From the NCBI RefSeq assembly GCF_020360975.1, contig NW_025408675.1, positions 2,046,001 through 2,110,000 of the forward strand: DNA of 64,000 nt, in the 5' to 3' direction. This stretch comes from Hirsutella rhossiliensis (lineage: Eukaryota > Ascomycota > Sordariomycetes > Hypocreales > Ophiocordycipitaceae). Position 1 is the first letter of the stretch, and the number at the start of each line of letters is the position of its first letter. Positions 35,185-46,253 of the stretch are shown here, one piece after another. Made by a program: the position numbers and the translations under genes. The notes beneath the pieces were generated by a model. The model was not told the DNA's origin. It made no database searches and worked only from the letters and a program-made list of their open reading frames with translations.

Positions 35185-37635
35185 ATGCTCCCTCCTCCCT
35201 CCTCCTCGGCCGGCGCCCCCGCAGGCCCGGACCGCACCTACGGCGGCAACCGTGCCTTTCACAACTTCTACAACGACTACTCTCACATCCCAGACCCCAA
35301 CCTGCGCCGCCGCCTGGCCTTGTCCGAGATCGACAAGGTCCCCCTTGGCCTCTACCGTGCGTCCACGCAACGTCTACTGCTGCCCTTGCCCGCTGACTGA
35401 CGCCGACGCAGATGTCCGCGCTGTCCTGGTGGCCGGAGTCGGCTTCCTCCTCGACTCGTACGACATTTTTGCCATCAACCTCGTCATCACCATGCTCGGT
35501 ATGGTCTTTTGGTGTGGCAACGACCGCCACAGCGGCTACGGAGGCAACGGCGGCGCCTTGCCGGACCCCATCAACCAGGCTCTCAAGGGCTCCACCAATG
35601 CCGGCATCATCATCGGCATGGTCCTCTTTGGATGGCTTGCCGAGTGAGCTTCCGTCCCTTCCCCGCCCGCCTTGGGCCCCCGCCGCTGACGTCTCGCGTC
35701 TAGTGCGCTCGGCCGCCGCCGAATGTACGGCATTGAGCTGGCCATCATCATCTTTGGCACCTTTAGCTGCGCCCTCGTCTCCTCGAGCCCCTCCATCAGC
35801 TCCTCGGCCCTCTTGATCTTCTGGCGCGTCTTGATGGTGAGCCCTTGTCTACACGGCTAGCCCTGTCATGGATGGTCAAGACGGCTGCTAACGCCACGCA
35901 GGGCATCGGCATCGGAGGCGACTACCCCCTGTCTTCTGTGATCACTTCTGAGTGAGCCGCCTCCCGAGCGAGTCCCCGGCGGATAGGGTGACCCGTCTGC
36001 CACTTCGGCTTCCCGCTGACCAGAACCGCCAGGTTTGCCCCGACTCGTTGGCGCGGCGCCATGGTCGCCGCCGTCTTCTCCATGCAGGGCGTGGGTCTGC
36101 TCATGTCTGCCCTCGTCGCCCTCATCACCACCGTCGCCTTCAAGGACTCGTACATCAACATCAAGGACGAGACGCAGTGCGACGCGGCGTGCCAGGTCGC
36201 GGCCGATCGGTCCTGGCGCATCATCGTCGGTGTCGGGGCCATACCCGCCTGCCTCGCCCTCTACTACCGCATCACCATTCCCGAGACGCCGCGCTACACG
36301 TTTGACGTTCGCCACGACGTGGAAAAGGCCGGCGCCGACATCCGCGCCTACGTCCACAGCAAGTCGGGCGGCGATTACGAGGGCCACCGCAGGTCGGGCA
36401 CTAGGCTCTCGGCCACGCTGCTCCACGTGCCGCGGGCGTCGTGGGCCGACGTCTTTGCCTACTTTGGAGAGTGGAAAAACCTTCGGGTGCTCATCGGAAC
36501 CACCATGTCGTGGTTCTTGCTGGTGCGTCTCCCACCCGGGCTTCGGCTCGTGCGCCGCTGACGGGGACAGGATCTGGCATTTTACGGTCTCGGGCTTAAC
36601 AGCACCATGGTTCTGCACGCCATCGGCTTCGCCAACGGGAACAACATGTACGAAAAGCTGTACAACCAGGCCGTCGGCATGATCATCCTGACCTGCGCCG
36701 GCGCCATCCCCGGCTACTGGACGGCCGTCCTGACCATCGACACGGTGGGGCGCAAGCCGCTGCAGGTCTTTGGCTTCCTGGCATTGACGGTCATCTTTTG
36801 CGTCCTGGGCTTCCGGCTCGGCAACCTAAGCGAGGGCGCCATGCTCGCCCTCTACGTGGTCGGGCAGTTTCTCTTCAGCGCGGGCCCTAACACGACGACG
36901 TTTGTTGTGCCGGGCGAATGCTTCCCCACGCGGTATCGCTCCACCGGCCACGGCCTGTCGGCGGCCATGGGCAAGCTCGGCGCCGTCGTGGCACAGGTCA
37001 TTAGCATCCCGCTGCTGAGGCACGGGCCCGACGAGTCGTGCGCCGGCAACGATTGCTCACCCCACCTCGACCGCCTGCTGCAGCTGTTTGCGCTCTTCAT
37101 GCTGCTCGGCACCTTTTTCTCGCTGCTCATACCTGAAACCAAGGGGCTGACGCTCGAGGAGCTTTCGGGCGAGTCGAGGACGAGCTACAACGCCGGCTGC
37201 AACGGCAGCATCAACCTCGGGCCGGCCAGGCCTCGGGCATGGAACCCGTTTAGCGGCGGACAGCCCGCTGGCTTCCTGTACCCGCGCTCGCACTCTGGAA
37301 CGTTTGCCCTCAAGGGCGGCCGGTCGGAGCGTCCGGGCATCATGGCGGCGCCGGAGCACGCAGGGAGCGACGAGCAGCAGCAGCGGAGACGGCGCCTCTG
37401 TTGGAGGAGGCGCGGCAGGAGACGGCGCGCCGGGAGCGACGGGTCCAACGAGATTGCGCTGAGAAGCCGCAGCTCAAGGTCGGACGGCCTCTACGACGAC
37501 TACGTCGGCGCCGCGACCAGCCAGCAACCGCCGGCGTGGGGGGCGGGCTGGGGCAGGATCGACAGGGGCGGGCCGCCGCCGACAACGAGCAACATGCAGC
37601 TACAAGACGTGGGGATGCTGTTGAAGCCGAGCTAG
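35185..37635 (+). CDS. pho84: PHO84-type high-affinity phosphate:H+ symporter (MFS)
   Basis: Six exons (35185-35356, 35412-35643, 35704-35836, 35902-35951, 36033-36522, 36571-37635), every phase agreeing, give 713 aa. It imports inorganic phosphate across the plasma membrane with protons. Visible family marks are VAGVGFLLDSYDIFAINLV in helix 1, DALGRRRMYGIELA after helix 2, GIGIGGDYPLSSVITSE (the phosphate-porter signature) in helix 4, a central hydrophilic loop, and GPNTTTFVVPGECFPTRYRS before LIPETKGLTLEELSGE. A C-terminal extension of about 145 residues, mostly basic and Ser/Gly-rich, ends with WGAGWGRIDRGG and LQDVGMLL. I recognise that ending from other fungal homologues, so the extension is real and not a frame error. 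Regulation by phosphate starvation is expected for the family. Confidence 0.93.
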
Positions 37636-38317
37636 CACAGGGCTCGCGGTGTGTGTGTATAGAAGCAAGAGCTTGTGCGGCATGTGTGTACATGTATACA
37701 GGGGCTTGGCCGGCGCTGGGAGATGACAGTCCATGTCATGCCACGTCGGCGAGCATGGGAGCACGCAGCGTTGGTCACGTCGGGGCTTGATTTTGGCACA
37801 GGCGCAGGGGGGAAGAGGAGCGAGTGTGGCTTTGCAACGGCAGTCGGACAGCTAGATGAACGAGATACCTGGTAGATGAATCAAAGACAAGAGTTTCAGA
37901 TGAATGCCTGATGGGCATCGTGTGGGACGTGGCGGCGATGAATACGGTGATGATTCGGATGACAAGAATGGAGACGTACACGAGTTTCCTCGACCAAGTG
38001 CAGAAGAAGCAGCAGACAGGAGTCCGGTGCGCCATGGGTCCGCACATTGCCTCGATGCTGAGTCTTTTCCTGCGCAATACATGAAGTCGAGGAGGCGCCC
38101 TACAAGGGGGTTCCCAGTGGCCACACTTCCACCTTGGCCTGTTCGTATTCTCCGATATATCGGCCCATCATCCTTGACCCATTCTCTTCCTTTCTGGATT
38201 TTTTTTCCCTTTGTTGGTTGGTTTATTTTGCTTCCCTTTCGCGGGTTATTTTGCTTAGCCTAGGCATCAGACGTGTTAGCCACCATTACATCGCGACCTC
38301 GAGCGATGCTTGCCGTC
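37636..38317. other. Intergenic region between convergent genes
   Basis: About 0.7 kb between the 3' ends of the phosphate transporter and the small secreted protein gene. No credible ORF. T-rich stretches near 38200-38240 would suit 3' ends. Confidence 0.45.
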
Positions 38318-38699
38318 TCATCCCCCCTTCCCCTTGCACCATGTGAGGCGGTATATCATCAAGGAGAGAAAAGACAGACTCGAGCGCCATGGGAGAGGAC
38401 GGAGCGAGGAGCAAGGGGACTGACAAGTGCAATCGCGGCAGGTGTCCATGGCGTCGGAGCGAAAGGTGCCGCCAAAGGTGCAGCCCGAGTGGATGTTGGA
38501 GGCGCTGCAAAAGGCCTGGACGCGCTTGGGGCAGAAGAAGCGACGGTTCGAGTCGATGCGGTGGGCCTGCGAGGCCTGCTGCGCGGGGGCGGCGGCGGCG
38601 CCGACGACGAGGGCGGCGAGGAGGGCGGCGAGGAGGGACTGCGGGCGAGGGGGTTAGGCTGCGTCTTGGCTGGGGGGCTGGGGAGGGACGGACCTTCAT
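38318..38699 (-). CDS. Small secreted cysteine-rich protein (candidate effector)
   Basis: Two exons, 38694-38699 (only Met-Lys) and 38318-38638, join over a 55-bp intron (GTCCGT...CGCAG, CTAAC branch point) in phase 0 and give 108 aa. The spliced N-terminus MK-SLLAALLAALVVGAAAA is a classic signal peptide, probably cut after the Ala run. The mature part has clustered cysteines (FFCPKRVQAFC, SGCTFGG, MDTCRDCTCQSPC), which suggests disulfide bonds. Without the intron neither exon makes sense, which is why simple ORF scanning misses it. The last about 30 residues lack the pattern, and a second intron near 38425 is possible. Function unknown. Secretion and an effector or surface role are inference. 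Confidence 0.6.
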
Positions 38700-38796
38700 G
38701 GTGAGGGTTCGGCGGGTTTCGAGGCCTGGGGGTGATGGGTTTGGGGTGTGGTGGACGGGTATAAGAGGCTATACAAGGAGGTATATACAAAAAGAG

Positions 38797-38840
38797 TATA
38801 TATATATATGTATGTATGTATGTATATATATATATATATA
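38797..38840. repeat. TA/TATG microsatellite
   Basis: (TA)n, then (TATG)n, then (TA)n, continuing into CAGACAGACACACA. It lies about 100 bp upstream of the small secreted protein start, within its likely promoter. Confidence 0.9.
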
Positions 38841-40453
38841 CAGACAGACACACAAGAAGAGAAGAGAAGGAAAAAAGAGCGAGCAAGAGAGCGAGGCGGA
38901 CGACGGTTTGGCGATGTCTTCTACTTGAGCGGCGCGCAACACCGGGGGCCACGCGAAGCCTCTTATACAGGCCCGTCCGCATGGTCCGTCCAGCCCCTGC
39001 GCAGCAACCAACCAACCAGCCAACCGTCCCCCATGTCTGAGATGCCGAGCGCGAGCGGGGGGGTTGAGGAGGAGGCAGAGGAGGAGGAAAAAGAAATGAG
39101 GGGGAGGGTGCAGGGCTCCCAGGGTGGCGGATGGGAGATTGGCCGGCGGTGGTGGTTTTTGGCCGGGGGCGCTGCTTTGGTCCGGGGCATCGGGACCGGG
39201 GGGGTGGAGGGGGTTCTTTGAGGTACATGGAAGTTCCGTACGGGTCAGACGACGTGGACACTGGAAGGGATGAGGGCGTTTGGGATGGCGCTGTTGGCTG
39301 GATGGGTGGTATTTCCACGTCGATGGGTTGGGCCAAGTTTGCTTGCGGCACGCGTTGGGTAGCTTAGAGATTGCTCTCTACGAGCTCCGGGAGCTGTCTG
39401 TCTGTCCACGCCCAGGCACCGCGCTTATTCCCCCGCGCTCGAACGCGTAGGCAACGAGTCTGCACGGATGGTAATTATAACCCGCCGGCAGCAGGCAGCA
39501 CACCGAGAAAAAAAGAAGACGACAAATCCGCAGCCAGGGCAGAGAGAGGAGTCGACGACAGAAGCCGCCCGGGGTGCAGTACCAGGTCCAAAAAGCAACC
39601 CAGCCTCTCAGCCCTCCCCGTGCCAAGACCGTTCGATGCCGGAGGGGCAGATCGATGACACCAGACGAGGCGGCGGCGGTGCGTGGGCGAGGGTTCACCA
39701 CGTTGTCGGGAGCGGGCCTCGTGTCTTGGAGCAAGCCCTATTCTGGGTATTTTTTTCCTTTTGGGGCGTGTATCGTGGTCTTATTACCGTTGTGTCTTTT
39801 TTAGGGATGAGGGGATTCGGAAGGCATGGATAGAGCGAGGGGGTCCTTGTGTAGTCCCTCTCCCCAGGGGGGGGATGACAGGCCCGGGCGCGCGGAAAGG
39901 GAGTCGCGGAGCCGCGTCGCAGCCCAGTCTTTTCCTCTTCGCTTTCGTAGCGATGCATGCTCACTTCCACGACACGGCGTAGCGATCGAACAGCTATATG
40001 ATCGATCCCCTCCACCGCGTGGCCGCCAGGGGAGGGGGGGAGGCCACGTTGCCTGCCGCCCGAGCCCGAGCGATGCGTCCAGAACCGCAGCGCCACCACC
40101 TCACGCCTCTTGACGGCCATGGCTTGAGCAGATAAAACAAGGTACAACATACAGCACAGTACAGTCCTGTACGAAAAGTGGTGTCCGTCATCCAGGAGCA
40201 GGCAGGACAGGGGAAGAGAGAGAGCGCGCGAGAGAGAGAATCGCCCACCCACCCCCCGACGCCGGTGGTTAAAAATAGCAGCTCGAAAAAGCAAGGAAAG
40301 CCCAAAAGGCTATCGAGCGAACCACAGGGGGATGAACAAGGCCCGGGAAAAGCAAAACCCCCGCGCGGTGCACGATGCCGCCGCTGTCGCGCAGCCCCCG
40401 CCAAGGCGCGGCCCCGGTGAGACAGCGTCTCGGCCTAATCATCACGGCACTCG

Positions 40454-40482
40454 CCTCCTCCTCCTCCTCCTCCTCCTCCTCC
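40454..40482. repeat. (CCT)n microsatellite
   Basis: About nine CCT repeats in non-coding DNA. It encodes poly-Leu, poly-Ser or poly-Gly/Glu in overlapping spurious ORFs. Confidence 0.9.
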
Positions 40483-41212
40483 ACGAGAGACGACGGGGAA
40501 GGGGGAGAGCGGGTTTATATCCCCGGCCGAGGGCGCCGCCGCCACGCGCATCCAGCTCTCAGAAAGACTTGCAGCTGCATGTGCAGCCGCATGCGCAGCC
40601 GCAGGTAAGACGACGGGCGTGGGAAACACGACGAAAGGGACATGGGGGGGACCAAGCAAAGAAAAGATGGGAGAATAGCCGTGCCTGCAACGGCGGCTCT
40701 AAAAATAATCCTGGGAGAAGAAGAAAACAAGAAAGGAGGAAAAGCCAATCAAGGCACAATGGCAGGCAAGACGCGCAAAGGGCAATCACCATCAGGGAAA
40801 ACGACGCTCAGTTGTGGCGGCAAAAAAAGAATGCTGCTCGCTGACAGCTCGTGACAGAAAAGGGGGCAGCGTCTGGCAGCATTATCCTCGAGCCATGACA
40901 TCTTCATTCTCACCCGCCCCGGGCCCCATGTCCTCGTCCTTCTCGCTCCCATCAATCGATCCGCCGCTCCACGGTGTCCCGTCTGCACTTTCCTGCGCCT
41001 GGGACGCCATCGGCCGGCCCGCCTTGTCCAGCTCCGCCTTGCGTCTTTTCCCTCCTACAACCCCTACCCACCAAGAAAGAAGAAAGGTAATGGCAGAGGA
41101 AACAAGATGACGTGCCTCAAACTCCAGCCATGTCGCCAGAGAAATAGCACAAATCGAGGGGCATCAAGGCGTCGTAGACTCGTCTCATCATCCACATCCC
41201 ACCTACCGCCCC

Positions 41213-42685
41213 TCACTCCTCGTCCTCCCACCCCCCGTCGCCGCCCGCAATCTCAATGCTCGTCCCCAGCGCCTCCTTGCCTTGCCGAATCATGTCCTGC
41301 AGGCGCTTGTTGAAGGCCTCGATGCGCACGTCGGCGTCGTGCTCCTCCATCTTGCGGCGGGCCGCCAGCTGCTTGGCCTCGGCGTTGAGCCTCGGGCTCG
41401 CGTTGAGCTCGTCGACGGCCGTTGCCCCCGCCCGGCTCGAGGCCGTCGACGCGTTGCTATGCGTGCGGCGGTGCGACAGCGTCGCGTGGCCCGGCGACGC
41501 ATGCACGGAGCGGCGGTGCGCGTGCCCGTGAGACGGAGGGGAGGCAACGCTGGCACTTGTGGCGAGCGCTATTCTGCTGCAGCTGGCCTTTTTGGTGGGC
41601 GAGGCAGAGCGCGGCGAGGCAAAGGATGCCGAAGATGAAGAGCGGGGTGGTTCGGGGACGGGTAGAGACGGAGCAGCCGCGGCGTGGAGGCGGCTCGACT
41701 GCCGGCGAGGAGCCAAGTCGGATGCCTTGCGCGAGCTTGGGGTGCTGATGCGGCGAGTAGTCGCGCCGGGCGGGCCGTGATGGCGGGTCCGGGTGAGCGG
41801 GCGTTGGCATGACTGCCGCCGGTCGCCTGCGCGGGGCTCCTTGACCATGACCCAGTTGCGGCCGATCTCGTCTGTCGGTGCCGTCTGCCTCCGCTTCGCC
41901 GCCGGCGCCGAGGGGGTCGATGCCCTCGTATCGTCGGCGTACGCTGCCTCGTCGTCGTCCAGCTGCCGGTCTCTGTCCGCGATGCACATCGGGATGGAGG
42001 AGCGATGGATAGCGTGGGGAAAGCGCTCCGACAGGCGCCATTCGTCAGCCTGTCCGCCGGAGCACCGAGAGGCATCCAAGGCGCTCTGGTCGCCCACATT
42101 GACGTCGTAACCGCGTCCGCCGCCGGCGTAGAAGCCGCGAAAGGCACCGGCCCTGCAAAACTCCCAGACCTTGCCGACGACGCCTCCGATGGTGGTGAAG
42201 GCGGCGGCGCTCCAGGTGCGCGGGGGGGCGGGCTTGTCTGGCAGGGAGAAAAGGGGTGTAGGACGGCTAGGGTCGGGCATGTCGACGTCTTGGCGGGGCC
42301 GCTTGGAGCCGAGAGCCCTGCGGTAGTTGGAGTCGGAGTACATGCTCTCGCCGAGGACGCCGCTGTCGTCGAGGCCGCTGCCGGGGGTGTCGAGCTGGCC
42401 GGCGAGTGCGTAGACGGGCTGGCGCGGCAGGATGGTGGCGGGAGAGCCAAGCATGTTGGCGGGGGCGGCGTCGTCGTCTAGGTCGGCTCGCCAGGGAGTG
42501 TCGCCGCCGCTGCGAAGGTTTCGCCTGCGCTTCGGGGTGACGGCGTCGATGCTAGCAGGGAAGGTACGGGCGGTGGCGAGGTATGCGGAGGGCGAGGCGG
42601 AGGAGACGGGGGGGCGGAAGAGGCCGTGATGGATGCCGTCTGCTTGGAAAGCGCCCGGCATGCGGACCGCGGACTCGAAGGCCAT
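41213..42685 (-). CDS. Conserved filamentous-fungal protein, unknown function (possibly nuclear)
   Basis: One uninterrupted frame of 490 aa from the ATG at 42685. The open frame extends 88 codons further, but that part is unlike coding sequence, and MAFES...MPGAF matches the usual start of this family as I remember it. Blocks are PVYALAGQLDTPG, SMYSDSNYRRALGSKRPR, GGVVGKVWEFCRAGAFRGFYAGGG and IGRNWVMVKEP, then a long Ser/Pro/Arg/His-rich disordered stretch. The C-terminus has a predicted helix (AFNKRLQDMIRQGKEALG) and an acidic end (WEDEE). Basic patches (KRRR, KRRQ) suggest nuclear localisation. No enzyme motif is visible and I know of no function. Confidence 0.8.
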   Translation of the reverse strand: MAFESAVRMPGAFQADGIHHGLFRPPVSSASPSAYLATARTFPASIDAVTPKRRRNLRSGGDTPWRADLDDDAAPANMLGSPATILPRQPVYALAGQLDTPGSGLDDSGVLGESMYSDSNYRRALGSKRPRQDVDMPDPSRPTPLFSLPDKPAPPRTWSAAAFTTIGGVVGKVWEFCRAGAFRGFYAGGGRGYDVNVGDQSALDASRCSGGQADEWRLSERFPHAIHRSSIPMCIADRDRQLDDDEAAYADDTRASTPSAPAAKRRQTAPTDEIGRNWVMVKEPRAGDRRQSCQRPLTRTRHHGPPGATTRRISTPSSRKASDLAPRRQSSRLHAAAAPSLPVPEPPRSSSSASFASPRSASPTKKASCSRIALATSASVASPPSHGHAHRRSVHASPGHATLSHRRTHSNASTASSRAGATAVDELNASPRLNAEAKQLAARRKMEEHDADVRIEAFNKRLQDMIRQGKEALGTSIEIAGGDGGWEDEE

Positions 42686-43584
42686 GGGTTTGATGGTAGA
42701 GTCGATGCTTGTTTTGTCGACGACGGTAGCAAACAATCGACAGGGGGGCAACCAGGGCCTCAGCGAGCAGCGCGACCCATGGCCCGCCAAGATGTAGACC
42801 GGGGAGAAAGGAGCCTGGGTGGGTTGACCGAGGTGCTCGGACGGGTATCTCGCGTTGGGCTGCTTGTCGTGTGGGAGAGGCAAACCGAGAGGAGTGAAAG
42901 TCAGATCTGCAGGGCCTGGAGCTGCCAGTGGTCCCAAGTAGTCATTCACCGTCTCGTCTTGTCCCCCGCCCGCCCGCCTTTGGTCTGAGACAAGAGATCC
43001 AGTGACCTGGCGAAGACAAGGTTTGGCGGCGGGCGCGTGGCGAGTCTCTGTGGCGTCTCGTTTGGCTTTGCGGGCCTCTGCCGAGGTGATGGATTTGGCG
43101 TCGCCGAACAGAGAGGAGAAGGGGGAGAGGATGAAAGAAGGCCTAGTCTTGCCTGGCTGGAGGTGGAAAGAAGAGCGGTGAGCTTATCTAATGTTTTCCT
43201 CTCGGCAAGTGTCTCGATATGTACATACGGATACATGAACACGAATACCCGGTACCTAAATCTTCAGACACTGCATCGTCCTTCACTCTCTGATCCTCAA
43301 CGTAACACAGCAAATGTCCGCCTCTCGCCAAAGAGTCCAAATGCAAGCTAAACTAGACGCGCATCCGTCGAGGGCTCCAGCAGTTCGTCGCAGCTCCACT
43401 TGCAGAACAAGGGTCCGGGCCTCTCCACAAATGACCCCGTCGTTGCCAGGGTGATGAAGACTGACCTGGCAGGGCAGGCCAGGGTTGAGAGTTGCAAGTG
43501 CTCCGAACAAGCAAGCACATCTTCTTGGCTATCCTCAACAATCTAGAGACACTCGCGGCGCTACACGATGAGCCCGGATGCAGC
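42686..43584. other. Intergenic region between two minus-strand genes
   Basis: About 0.9 kb with upstream sequence of the 490-aa protein gene and the 3' end of the 322-aa protein gene. The frame continuing upstream of 42685 is open but lacks protein-like features, so a 5' extension is not favoured. Confidence 0.45.
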
Positions 43585-44553
43585 TCACACCAGTCTATCC
43601 CACTCCCCGTCCGGCCCGGGCTCCCGCTTGTCCTCGTCCAACCACCGCGCAATCTCAACCCGCATCATCTCCTCGGTCGTCGCGTGCCCGTTCCTCACAC
43701 TCATCCTCGCCTCGTCCGACGGCGCGTCCCAGTACGACTTTATGCTCCGTTCGAGGTTGTGGCCCCTGGTCAGTCGCTTGGAGATGTCGAACCGGCTGCC
43801 AAACTGCACAATCAGCTTGCGCACCATGGACGAAATCTCCTTGATGGTTTGGTGCGTCGCCAGGTCGCTGCCGTCGATCAGCCCGGCGCCGAGCAGCATG
43901 ACGTGGATCGACTCGACGTTGGTCAAGAGGAACGCGTATCGCAGCTTGCCTCGCGTCCATCGGGCCAAGTCTCCGTTTTCCTCATCGTTGTAGTCAATAT
44001 TGTCGTTGTCCGGGCCGTGGAACACTCCTCCGACCTCGGCACTGTGCCAGATATCGTGTAACTCCATCTCGATGGTGAACTTCTTCTGGACCAAGGGTGC
44101 TATGGGGGCCGGCGGATCCTCGTCGCCTCCAGCGTTGCGGATAAAGTCGCCAAGGCAGTGTAGCTGCACCTTGAACTCGTTTTCGCCGTAGTAGACCTCG
44201 TTGGCCGCCTTGACCAGCTCTGCGCCGACCTCGTCACCGCCCACGTAGCTCTGCTTCCGCAGATTCTGTGCCGCGGAAAGGCGAGGGCTCAAGTAGACAT
44301 CCACGTCAGCGTGGTCGACCACGATGATGTCGTTGTGTACCAGGAACCGCCGAAAGAAGACCTTGCGCTCGGCCGGGGCCAGCTGCCTGAGCTCGGCCAG
44401 TGACTGGACCTCGGACGCTCCATCCTGGACCTCGGACGCTCCATCCTGGACCTCGGACGCTCCATCCTGGACCTCGGACGCTCCATCCTGGACTTCGGAC
44501 GCTCCATCCGGGCCCGCTTCGGATCCGTTGACGAGGGGAGGCGTTGTTGACAT
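43585..44553 (-). CDS. Uncharacterised fungal protein with five DGASEVQ repeats
   Basis: A single frame of 322 aa from the ATG at 44553 (a TTG lies just before). The N-terminus holds five perfect DGASEVQ heptads encoded by a 21-bp tandem repeat. The globular part begins with LAPAERKVFFRRFLVHNDIIVVDHADVDVYLSP and continues with IEMELHDIWHSAEVGGVF, RYAFLLTNVESIHVMLLGAG and TIKEISSMVRKLIVQFGSRF. It ends ARWLDEDKREPGPDGEWD. I recognise no catalytic motif, signal peptide or transmembrane segment, so it is probably soluble and intracellular. Codon use is like the neighbours. It may belong to a family of fungal proteins of unknown function. Confidence 0.75.
   Translation of the reverse strand: MSTTPPLVNGSEAGPDGASEVQDGASEVQDGASEVQDGASEVQDGASEVQSLAELRQLAPAERKVFFRRFLVHNDIIVVDHADVDVYLSPRLSAAQNLRKQSYVGGDEVGAELVKAANEVYYGENEFKVQLHCLGDFIRNAGGDEDPPAPIAPLVQKKFTIEMELHDIWHSAEVGGVFHGPDNDNIDYNDEENGDLARWTRGKLRYAFLLTNVESIHVMLLGAGLIDGSDLATHQTIKEISSMVRKLIVQFGSRFDISKRLTRGHNLERSIKSYWDAPSDEARMSVRNGHATTEEMMRVEIARWLDEDKREPGPDGEWDRLV
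44405..44509. repeat. Five tandem copies of a 21-bp unit inside a coding region
   Basis: The unit tggacctcggacgctccatcc occurs five times head to tail. One copy has a single C-to-T change that is silent (Glu codon). Length 21 keeps the frame, so copy number can change without breaking the gene. Confidence 0.95.
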
Positions 44554-45328
44554 CAAGTCGGATGCTGTAGGTAAGCGCTTTTCAAAGAGTCAAAGACTAC
44601 AACAAAAGAGACACGGGGTCCGCGGCCTTGCTGTCAGTATCTACCCTCGAGGCGGGACACGTCGTGCTTTTGAATACAAGCAACATCACCAAGTCAGCGA
44701 CTCGGGACGTCCATATGACGAGGCGTGCGTTACTCACGAGCGGGGGACTCGTGAGAGAGAGAGACGAGTATCACCGCCACGTTGAGCTCGTCTTACGGCG
44801 CGACGGCTTGTGCTGCCTTGGCCAAGGCGCTGTCTTCTTGCAACGAGCATCGTGTGTTTGCGCATGGCGTATTTGGGCACCGGCATCGGGATAGTTGGGA
44901 GAGGACGCGTAGGAACCCTGTGCTTGGGCATCAGCATACAGCGGCGGAAGAAGACGTGTGTAGGCATCGTGTGTTTGGGCATCAGCATCGGGGAGCACGG
45001 CTGCAACGCTATCTATCTATTCTTGACGGATGCTCGATGCTCCTCCACGTGTCCATCTACATACTAGGGACTCATATACCCTTGCACATATCTCAACAGC
45101 AAGGCATGAATCTAAAACATGAGTCTATCGCCGCAGTCTGCCTGCCGATTCTCTATGCAAGCTCCGCCAGCTCCTAGGAGTGGCCACAACGCCGTGTCCC
45201 ATGTATGCGTCTCCTGCGACTTCAACACGGAGCAAAAGTGCCCGCGTACTGCTTGCGCAAACTTGGCTGTTTGCCACGGCCGTGTTGTTTGCTCGTCGAC
45301 CATCGTCATCGTCTGTGTCATGATCCCA
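44554..45328. other. Intergenic region with diverged short repeats
   Basis: About 0.8 kb. Between 44845 and 45000, imperfect copies of gcatcgtgtgtttg and ttgggcatcagcat occur on the plus strand. Overlapping ORFs reflect these repeats, not a gene. It holds the promoter of the 322-aa protein and the 3' end of the HD-domain gene. Confidence 0.45.
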
Positions 45329-46253
45329 TCAGTCCCGCTTGTAGTAGGCATCCTGCTGCGTGCTCTTCTCCCGGGACACCCCACCCTCTTCGCCCCTCTC
45401 GCCGTGGACGTGCTCGGCGCCGGCCCAGAACCTCTCGCGCTCCTGCAGCAGGTCCTCGGCCCAGGCGCGCGTCTCGGGCACCACCATGGCGCGGGCGACG
45501 TAGGCAAACTCGCCCAGGTCGAGGGCGCCCCGGCCGCGCTTCTCGTACTCGAGCATCTGCAGCAGCAGCTCCATCTTGTCCACGTCGTGCACAAAGTGGC
45601 TGTCGAGCGTCTGCGAGTCCTCGTACTCTTGCCAGATGGCGCGCAGCTCGGCCCCCGCGGCGCCGCCGTCGACGCCGCCCAGCAGGTCGCGCGTCAGAAA
45701 GTCCATGGTCTGCGCCTCGCGCCGGTGCTTCTCGGGCTTGGCCACGCCGTCGACGGGCGTGATATCGCCGACGAGCAGCTCGGCCATGTCGTGGACCAGG
45801 CACATCTTGATGCACTTGGCCATGTCGAGGCGCGGCGCCAGCGAGGGGGGGGCCAGCATGGCGACAATGGACATGCGGTACATGTGGTCGGCAATGGACT
45901 CGCCACTGAAACAGGTCAGCACTGGTGGATAGGCAGCTGCTATGGTGGCAAGGAGAAGCCCTCTCACCGGTCAATGCCAAACCGCCGCCATCCCTCGCGC
46001 TTGGTCGTCTTGAGCCTTTCAATCATGTGGAAAAAGGCGAGGGGCGAGCTGGTGCCCTTGGCGGGCGCTTCCTGATCCGGGAGAGTCTCGAGGACCTTGT
46101 CGACGGTCCAGGGGCCCGACACCTTTGGGGCGGACGTGAATCCCAGATCTGGAGACAGGCACGTCAGTCACGGCGGTCGGCACAACTGGCGGGACAAGCC
46201 TCACTGGAAATGTCGGCCTTGGAGCCATCGTCCTCCCCCGGCTGCGAGCCCAT
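45329..46253 (-). CDS. HD-domain phosphohydrolase (HDDC2/YfbR-like 5'-deoxynucleotidase)
   Basis: Exons 46205-46253, 45968-46148 and 45329-45905 (introns of 56 and 62 bp) join in phase to 268 aa. The HD fold is clear: H84 in GESIADHMYRMS, H115-D116 in CLVHDMAELLVGD, and D186 in HDVDKMELLLQMLEYE, matching the H...HD...D metal ligands. The region between (ITPVDG...KHRRE) is also family-typical. Relatives (human HDDC2, yeast YBR242W/YGL101W, bacterial YfbR) dephosphorylate deoxynucleoside 5'-monophosphates and so help balance nucleotide pools. The C-terminal about 25 residues are variable and charged. No targeting signal, so cytosolic or nuclear. Confidence 0.9.

Larger units (their letters stand above)
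38700..41212. other. Intergenic region rich in simple repeats
   Basis: About 2.5 kb. Long ORFs are low-complexity (Tyr-Ile runs from TA repeats, Arg/Pro runs from GC-rich repeats) and conflict between frames. It includes the promoter of the small secreted protein on the left and the 3' end of the next minus-strand gene on the right. GTACAGTCCTGTAC-like motifs occur at about 40160. Confidence 0.5.

Noticed and set aside
38359..39351. 330-codon minus-strand frame over the TA microsatellite
   Set aside because: Its Tyr-Ile-Tyr-Ile run comes from the repeat. The right half is a frame-shifted reading of the small secreted protein gene.
40332..40844. 170-codon plus-strand frame
   Set aside because: Poly-Leu from the CCT microsatellite and Arg/Lys-rich remainder, no domain, overlapping frames.
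42686..42949. 88-codon upstream extension of the 490-aa protein
   Set aside because: No protein-like features, and the internal ATG fits the usual family start.
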